This document shows positions 59,825-64,000 of a DNA stretch of 64,000 bases, piece after piece. The stretch lies in contig CACLVA010000007.1 of NCBI GenBank assembly GCA_902610315.1, positions 1-64,000 on the forward strand. Direction: 5' to 3'. The stretch's first letter is position 1, and each line of letters begins with the position of its first letter. A model generated the notes under the pieces. The model was not told the DNA's origin. It ran no database searches and saw only the letters and a list, made by a program, of their open reading frames with translations. The DNA comes from an uncultured Pelagibacteraceae bacterium. GTDB lineage: Bacteria; Pseudomonadota; Alphaproteobacteria; Pelagibacterales; Pelagibacteraceae. Position numbers and translations under genes: made by a program.

Positions 59825-59901
59825 GCGCTCGTAGCTCAACTGGATAGAGCGCCAGATTTCGGCTCTGGAGGTTCAGGGTTCGACTCCTTGCGAGCGCGCC
59901 A
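59825..59901 (+). tRNA. tRNA-Arg (TCG anticodon)
   Basis: The 77-nt sequence folds as a full tRNA: acceptor GCGCTCG with CGAGCGC, D-arm GCTC/GAGC, anticodon stem CCAGA/TCTGG with loop TTTCGGC (anticodon TCG), T-loop TTCGACT and encoded CCA. It reads CGA codons. No integrase or other sign of an integrated element is next to it. Confidence 0.96.
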
Positions 59902-59905
59902 AAAA

Positions 59906-60697
59906 TTATTCACCTATATTAATTAATGTCCCTTTATCACGTGCCTTATTAAATGAATAGTAAAATAAGGAAATTCCTAAAAAAAGATAAAAAAAGTTTA
60001 AATATATTGCAGACATTATACTTGAATAGTCCACAGTATTATTTACTAAAATTGATCTTGCTTCCTCAAAAATATAAACCAAAGGTAATAACTTTGCTAC
60101 AGTTTGAAAAAACTCAGGCAATATTTCAATTGGATAATAAATACATCCTAAAGGTGCTAATAAAAAAAGTGATGACCATGCAATGTTTTCAAACGCTGGC
60201 CCATATCTTAGTAGACCTGATGAAACAAATAAACCTAATGTAATCCCAAATGTATATAAACTAAAAAATAATAAAAAAAGAGGCGTACCAAGATCTAAAA
60301 TTGATATACCAAATAACGGCGAGGTAATTAATATTGCAGGCACCAAACCTATCAAAGTTCTTAAAAGAGCAGTCAAAACTAATGATATAATTATTTCACT
60401 TATACGAAGAGGCGCAATAAATAAATTTGTAAAATTTCTACTCCAAATCTCCTCTAAAAATAACATATTGAAACTTATGCTTGATCTAAATAAAAAATCG
60501 TAAAGAATTGCGCAACTTAGTATGACCCCAACAGTATTATTGTAGTAATCACTATACACCGTAAAAAACTTTGAAATAAAACCCCAAAGGATTATTTGAA
60601 TTGTAGGCCAATAAATTAAGTCTAAAATTCTTGGTAGAGAACCTTTTATTAAAAAAAAGTGTCTTAAGAAAAGTCCTAAAATTCTATTATAACTCAT
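59906..60697 (-). CDS. ABC-2 type transporter permease
   Basis: This 263-residue inner-membrane protein has about six helices and belongs to the ABC-2 exporter group (RILDLIYWPTIQIILWGFISKFF, then LFLAPLGCIYYPIEILPEFFQTVAKLLPLVYIFEEAR, the typical end of such permeases). It pairs with the ATPase gene, which overlaps it by 11 nt. Relatives export polysaccharides, lipids or drugs; the cargo is unknown. Confidence 0.88.
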   Translation of the reverse strand: MSYNRILGLFLRHFFLIKGSLPRILDLIYWPTIQIILWGFISKFFTVYSDYYNNTVGVILSCAILYDFLFRSSISFNMLFLEEIWSRNFTNLFIAPLRISEIIISLVLTALLRTLIGLVPAILITSPLFGISILDLGTPLFLLFFSLYTFGITLGLFVSSGLLRYGPAFENIAWSSLFLLAPLGCIYYPIEILPEFFQTVAKLLPLVYIFEEARSILVNNTVDYSSIMSAIYLNFFYLFLGISLFYYSFNKARDKGTLINIGE

Positions 60698-61421
60698 TTT
60701 TAGTTCTATTAAGTTTCAAAAAAACTTCTTCCAAGTTTTTTTTACCGTGTTTATTAATAATTTCTGACGGCGTGCCTCTATCTATAATTTTCCCGTCTTT
60801 CATCATTAAAATGTTTTTGCAAAGCCTTTTTACTTCATTCATATTATGGGAAGCAAGCAAGATTGACATTTTTTTTTCTGATGAAATTTTTTCTATAAAA
60901 GTCCTGACAAAATCTCCTGTCTCTGGATCTAATGAAGCTGTTGGCTCATCTAATAATAAAATGTCTGGATCATTAACTACTGCTTTTGCAAGACTGACTC
61001 TATTTTTTTGGCCTGAAGAAAGTTCACCAGTTTTTTTATTTATGAATTCACTCAACCTTAATGTTTCAGTAAGATAATCAATACGATTATTTATATTATT
61101 GACAGAATATAATTTACCATAAACTGTTAGATTTTCTTTAACAGTAAGTTTTTTTGGTAACTCAATATAAGGAGAAATAAAATTCATTTTTTTTAAAAGA
61201 TTTATTCTATTCTTTTCAACATTAAGACCATTTATTATAACCTCACCGCTTGTTGGTTTTAATAAACCTAACATCATTCCAATTGTTGTAGTTTTGCCAC
61301 ACCCATTTGGACCTAGTAATCCAAGAATTTCACTTTCGTTTATATTAAAACTAATTTCTTTTACAGCTTCAAAACTTGAAAAGTTTTTAGATAGATTATT
61401 TACATTTACCAAAGTATTCAT
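60687..61421 (-). CDS. ABC transporter ATP-binding protein
   Basis: This 244-residue ATPase has Walker A GPNGCGKTTTIG, Q-loop ISPYIELP, signature LSSGQKNRVSLA, Walker B ILLLDEPTASLD, and the switch His in LLASHN. The form is that of CcmA/NodI-type ATPases that work with ABC-2 permeases. It begins directly after the tsaC stop and overlaps the permease gene, so the three are likely one transcript. Confidence 0.94.
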   Translation of the reverse strand: MNTLVNVNNLSKNFSSFEAVKEISFNINESEILGLLGPNGCGKTTTIGMMLGLLKPTSGEVIINGLNVEKNRINLLKKMNFISPYIELPKKLTVKENLTVYGKLYSVNNINNRIDYLTETLRLSEFINKKTGELSSGQKNRVSLAKAVVNDPDILLLDEPTASLDPETGDFVRTFIEKISSEKKMSILLASHNMNEVKRLCKNILMMKDGKIIDRGTPSEIINKHGKKNLEEVFLKLNRTKNEL

Positions 61422-62354
61422 TTATTTTTTTGTTGAAGCCTTTTGCAGTCTGTCATTTATTGCCAACCCAATTCCCTTATTTTCTATTTTTTCAACAGCG
61501 ATTTTTTTATATCCTTTTTTTTTAACTATTCTTAAAACCGAATACAAATTTCTTGCTGCCTCTTTTAAATTTTTGTTTTTACTAAGATAAAAAAAATTTT
61601 TATTACTATTATTTCTTTTTTTCATTAGTATAAATGCCTCATCTTGACTTGCTTTTTTACAGTTCATTTTTAATGGTATGCCTGGAGAATAATGTAATCT
61701 ATTTTGACCCGGTACTTTCACAAAAGTTTTTTTTCTATAAAGTAACTTTTTTTTTAATGCTTTGCTTAATTTATTAATACCTATACTGCCAATACGAAGA
61801 ATTTCAGGCTTACTTGTCAAATTTATAATTGTAGACTCTAACCCAATCTTAGAGAGACCTCCTTCAATAATATATTTTATTTTTTTACCAAATTCTTCTT
61901 TCACATGATTTTTTGTTACCGGACTTACTCTCGATGAAATATTCGCGCTAGGAGCAGCCAATGGATAATTTAATATTTTCAAAAGACTTATTGCTTTAGG
62001 ATGTGAAGGAAATCTTACAGCAAGTGTTTTTTTTTTATTTGTTACAAATTTTGAAATTTTACTATCCTTTTTTAATTTTAAAATAAATGTTAGTGGACCG
62101 GGACAAAATTTATTATAAAGATTTGTAAAATTCTTATTCAAAATACAATCTCTTTTTAACATTTCAAGACTGCTATAATGAACTATTAAGGGATTGTTTT
62201 TTGGCCTTTTTTTTAATTTGAATATTTTTGATATAGCTTTACTGGAGTAAGCGTTAGCAGCTAGTCCATAAACAGTTTCTGTTGGCATACCTATACAATT
62301 GTGTTTATCGAGGAAATATTTACCTTTTTTAATATTTGAAAGATTATTATTCAT
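61422..62354 (-). CDS. tsaC: L-threonylcarbamoyladenylate synthase (Sua5/YwlC type)
   Basis: This enzyme makes threonylcarbamoyl-AMP, the precursor of t6A37 in tRNAs that read ANN codons. The 310-residue protein is of the long Sua5 type: YrdC domain with CIGMPTETVYGLAANA, KKRPKNNPL, FCPGPLTFIL and APSANISSRVSPVT, then a linker with PGQNRLHYSPGIP and a C-terminal Sua5 domain. It is divergent from xseB with 19 bp between. Confidence 0.94.
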   Translation of the reverse strand: MNNNLSNIKKGKYFLDKHNCIGMPTETVYGLAANAYSSKAISKIFKLKKRPKNNPLIVHYSSLEMLKRDCILNKNFTNLYNKFCPGPLTFILKLKKDSKISKFVTNKKKTLAVRFPSHPKAISLLKILNYPLAAPSANISSRVSPVTKNHVKEEFGKKIKYIIEGGLSKIGLESTIINLTSKPEILRIGSIGINKLSKALKKKLLYRKKTFVKVPGQNRLHYSPGIPLKMNCKKASQDEAFILMKKRNNSNKNFFYLSKNKNLKEAARNLYSVLRIVKKKGYKKIAVEKIENKGIGLAINDRLQKASTKK

Positions 62355-62373
62355 GTAATAATAAAACTAATAT

Positions 62374-62625
62374 ATGAAAGATAAAAATTTACCAGATGAT
62401 ATTAAAGCAAAGTCACTAGATGAATTAAGAGAAATTCTCAATAGTTTGTTAACTAAAATCGAAACATCTCCAAATTTGGAAAATTCTGCTGATGATTACC
62501 AAAAATTAATTAAAGTTAACAATTTAATAGAAAAAAAATTTCAATCTCTCTCAAAAGAAATTAGCAATAATTCAAAATCAAAAATTGATGAAATTATAAA
62601 AAAAAATGCAAAAAAAACTAAATAA
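62374..62625 (+). CDS. xseB: Exodeoxyribonuclease VII small subunit
   Basis: This 83-residue helical protein shows the XseB pattern around SLDELREILNSLLTKIET, the DYQKLIKVNNLIEKKFQSL helix, and a Lys-rich tail. The family is small and poorly conserved; the conserved order xseB-ispA-dxs makes the call firm. It overlaps ispA by 20 nt. Confidence 0.85.
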   Translation: MKDKNLPDDIKAKSLDELREILNSLLTKIETSPNLENSADDYQKLIKVNNLIEKKFQSLSKEISNNSKSKIDEIIKKNAKKTK

Positions 62626-63472
62626 AGTTGCAAGAGATACTAATACATTTTTAAAAAATTACATCAGAAGTCAAAAACAAACAAAATTAATAGATCCAAT
62701 CCAATATGGATTGTTCCCTGGAGGGAAAAAAATAAGAGTAAAAATTTTAGTTGATATAGGTAAGATTTTATCGGTTCCTTATAGACATTTAATTAGAATC
62801 GGAGCTGCCATAGAGTGTATTCATGCATATTCATTAATTCATGATGATTTACCATGTATGGATGATGATGATATAAGACGAGGAAAGTTAACTGTTCATA
62901 AAAAATATGGAGAGTCGACAGCTGTTCTGGCAGGCAATTCACTTTTAACAATGGCTTTTGAAATAATTAGTGAAAAAAAATTCCCTATTCAAGATAAAAA
63001 GAAAAACCGGCTTGTTCATATTCTCGCAGCTAGCTCAGGTCATACCGGAATAGCGGGTGGGCAGTTCCTTGATTTGAGTTTTGAAAGACAGAGAATAGGA
63101 AAAAGGAAAATATTAGAAATGCAATTAAACAAAACTGGTAAGCTGTTTATGTTCTCAACTTTAGCTCCAGTGATTTTGAGTAATAAGAAAAATATATTCA
63201 AAAAATTTTCTAATTTAGGTCTAGAGATAGGTTTATTATTTCAAATAATTGATGATTTATTAGATTTCAAAGGAAATGCAAAAAAACTAGGCAAAAAAAT
63301 TCATAAAGACAAGAAAAAAGGTAAAGCAACTTTAATAAGTTTACTCGGATACAAAAATACTGTTAAGTATTGTAATTTTAAAAAAGATAAAATATTTAAA
63401 GTTTTAAAAAACTTAAAAAAAAGCAATGATTTAAAAGATACGATTGAATTTATTGTTAATAGGGAAAAATGA
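62606..63472 (+). CDS. ispA: Farnesyl diphosphate synthase (short-chain polyprenyl synthetase)
   Basis: This 288-residue isoprenyl diphosphate synthase builds FPP from IPP and DMAPP. It has the first aspartate-rich motif in [19 protein letters not shown], the [11 protein letters not shown] substrate loop, the GGQFLDL segment and the second motif [13 protein letters not shown]. The residues before the first motif are of the bacterial FPP type. It lies between xseB and dxs, as is typical, and overlaps dxs by 4 nt. Confidence 0.93.
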   Translation: MQKKLNKVARDTNTFLKNYIRSQKQTKLIDPIQYGLFPGGKKIRVKILVDIGKILSVPYRHLIRIGAAIECIHAYSLIHDDLPCMDDDDIRRGKLTVHKKYGESTAVLAGNSLLTMAFEIISEKKFPIQDKKKNRLVHILAASSGHTGIAGGQFLDLSFERQRIGKRKILEMQLNKTGKLFMFSTLAPVILSNKKNIFKKFSNLGLEIGLLFQIIDDLLDFKGNAKKLGKKIHKDKKKGKATLISLLGYKNTVKYCNFKKDKIFKVLKNLKKSNDLKDTIEFIVNREK

Positions 63473-64000
63473 AAAAATATAAGTTTTTAGACAAAGTAAA
63501 ATTTCCATCTGATATTAGAAAATTAAAATTAAGTGAACTTAAAATTCTTTCTAACGAAGTAAGAGAAGAATTAATTGATGCTGTTTCAGTTACGGGAGGT
63601 CACTTAGGAGCTGGATTAGGTGTGGTTGAACTCAGCATTGCTTTACATTATATTTTTGATACTCCAAATGATAAATTGATTTGGGATGTAGGACACCAAT
63701 CCTACCCGCATAAGATTCTGACTGGTCGTAAAGAAAAAATTAGAACTTTAAGACAAGGAAACGGCTTATCCGGTTTCACAAAAAGATCAGAGAGTGAGTA
63801 TGATCCTTTCGGTGCAGCTCATAGTTCCACATCTATTTCTGCAGCACTTGGTATAGCAACAGCTAATAAACTGTCAAAAAAAAATGATAACGTAGTTGCA
63901 GTAATTGGAGATGGAGCAATTAGTGCCGGCATGGCTTATGAGGCAATGAATAATGCCGGAACTTCAAAAACAAAAATGATAGTTATTTTAAACGACAATG
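63469..64000 (+). CDS. dxs: 1-deoxy-D-xylulose-5-phosphate synthase, partial (runs off the right edge)
   Basis: Dxs condenses pyruvate and glyceraldehyde-3-phosphate, the entry step of the MEP isoprenoid pathway that supplies IspA. The 177 visible codons start at the ATG at 63469 and show [36 protein letters not shown]-like [13 protein letters not shown], and the thiamine diphosphate motif [19 protein letters not shown] ending in LNDN at the edge. The remainder lies outside the window. Confidence 0.95.
   Translation, partial: MKKYKFLDKVKFPSDIRKLKLSELKILSNEVREELIDAVSVTGGHLGAGLGVVELSIALHYIFDTPNDKLIWDVGHQSYPHKILTGRKEKIRTLRQGNGLSGFTKRSESEYDPFGAAHSSTSISAALGIATANKLSKKNDNVVAVIGDGAISAGMAYEAMNNAGTSKTKMIVILNDN

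Noticed and set aside
59825..59905. tRNA-Arg as an attachment site for an integrated element
   Set aside because: No integrase, no duplicated tRNA 3' end and no foreign genes lie beside it; the neighbours are ordinary core genes.

Overview
This 64 kb window is AT-rich (roughly 70% A+T by eye) and almost wholly coding, with genes that overlap by 1-44 nt or lie a few bases apart. Gene content and order point to a streamlined marine alphaproteobacterium of the SAR11 (Candidatus Pelagibacter) type. The supporting signs are the alphaproteobacterial neighbourhoods carA-carB, yqeY-dnaG-rpoD, tkt-coiled coil-zapA, aa3 CoxIV-pntAA-pntAB-pntB and xseB-ispA-dxs, the alphaproteobacterial TrcR (DUF1013) and ELM1 (DUF1022) families, and a 5S rRNA gene standing apart from any 16S-23S operon next to a surface-polysaccharide island. 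The species assignment is inference; no 16S gene is present. Layout. 1-12 kb: partial lgt, a UbiK-like coiled coil, an overlapping marR-ompR-envZ regulatory unit, ilvE, and a minus-strand group pgsA-uvrC-folB-SDR-uvrB, then aspartate aminotransferase and thioredoxin reductase. 12-22 kb: ELM1-family protein with a 2OG-Fe(II) oxygenase, carAB, then yqeY-dnaG-rpoD. 22.4-30 kb: a variable surface-glycan island (GT2, WecA-like GT4, two orphan membrane proteins, FkbM methyltransferase, gmd, fcl) ending at the 5S rRNA. 30-34 kb: rpmJ, a 36-residue CoxIV, three-subunit transhydrogenase, transaldolase, tRNA-fMet. 34-42 kb: a long minus-strand run tkt-gap-pgk-fba-thiE-efp-suhB-rpmE-trcR-rpsU. 42-58 kb: plus-strand zapA-fau-ymdB-yebC-ruvC-like, tolQRAB-pal-cpoB, tilS-ftsH-folP-glmM-thiD-purA. 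58-64 kb: rpoH, rluD, tRNA-Arg, an ABC-2 exporter with tsaC, and xseB-ispA-partial dxs. How the genes work together. The tol-pal block and lgt serve the outer envelope. gmd and fcl supply GDP-L-fucose, which the island's glycosyltransferases could use on an undecaprenyl carrier loaded by the WecA-like enzyme. folB, the pteridine-reductase-like SDR, folP and fau are folate genes, and thiE and thiD are thiamine genes. The gap-pgk-fba-tkt set can run gluconeogenesis and the non-oxidative pentose phosphate shunt, while transhydrogenase supplies NADPH. The most notable oddities are: (1) a membrane-protein gene in the island whose true N-terminus is separated from its body by an A10 homopolymer that puts it out of frame by one base, in an island where most genes carry A10-A12 tracts near their 5' ends; (2) the 5S rRNA with its own promoter and rpmJ 7 nt behind it; (3) a DnaG zinc domain lacking three of four zinc ligands; (4) a GAPDH with Asn in place of the NAD-selecting Asp; (5) a divergent RuvC-like gene at the usual ruvCAB-ybgC-tol position with ruvA, ruvB and ybgC absent. 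No CRISPR array, IS element or prophage was seen, and no stretch longer than about 190 bases lacks a gene or a recognised gene remnant.
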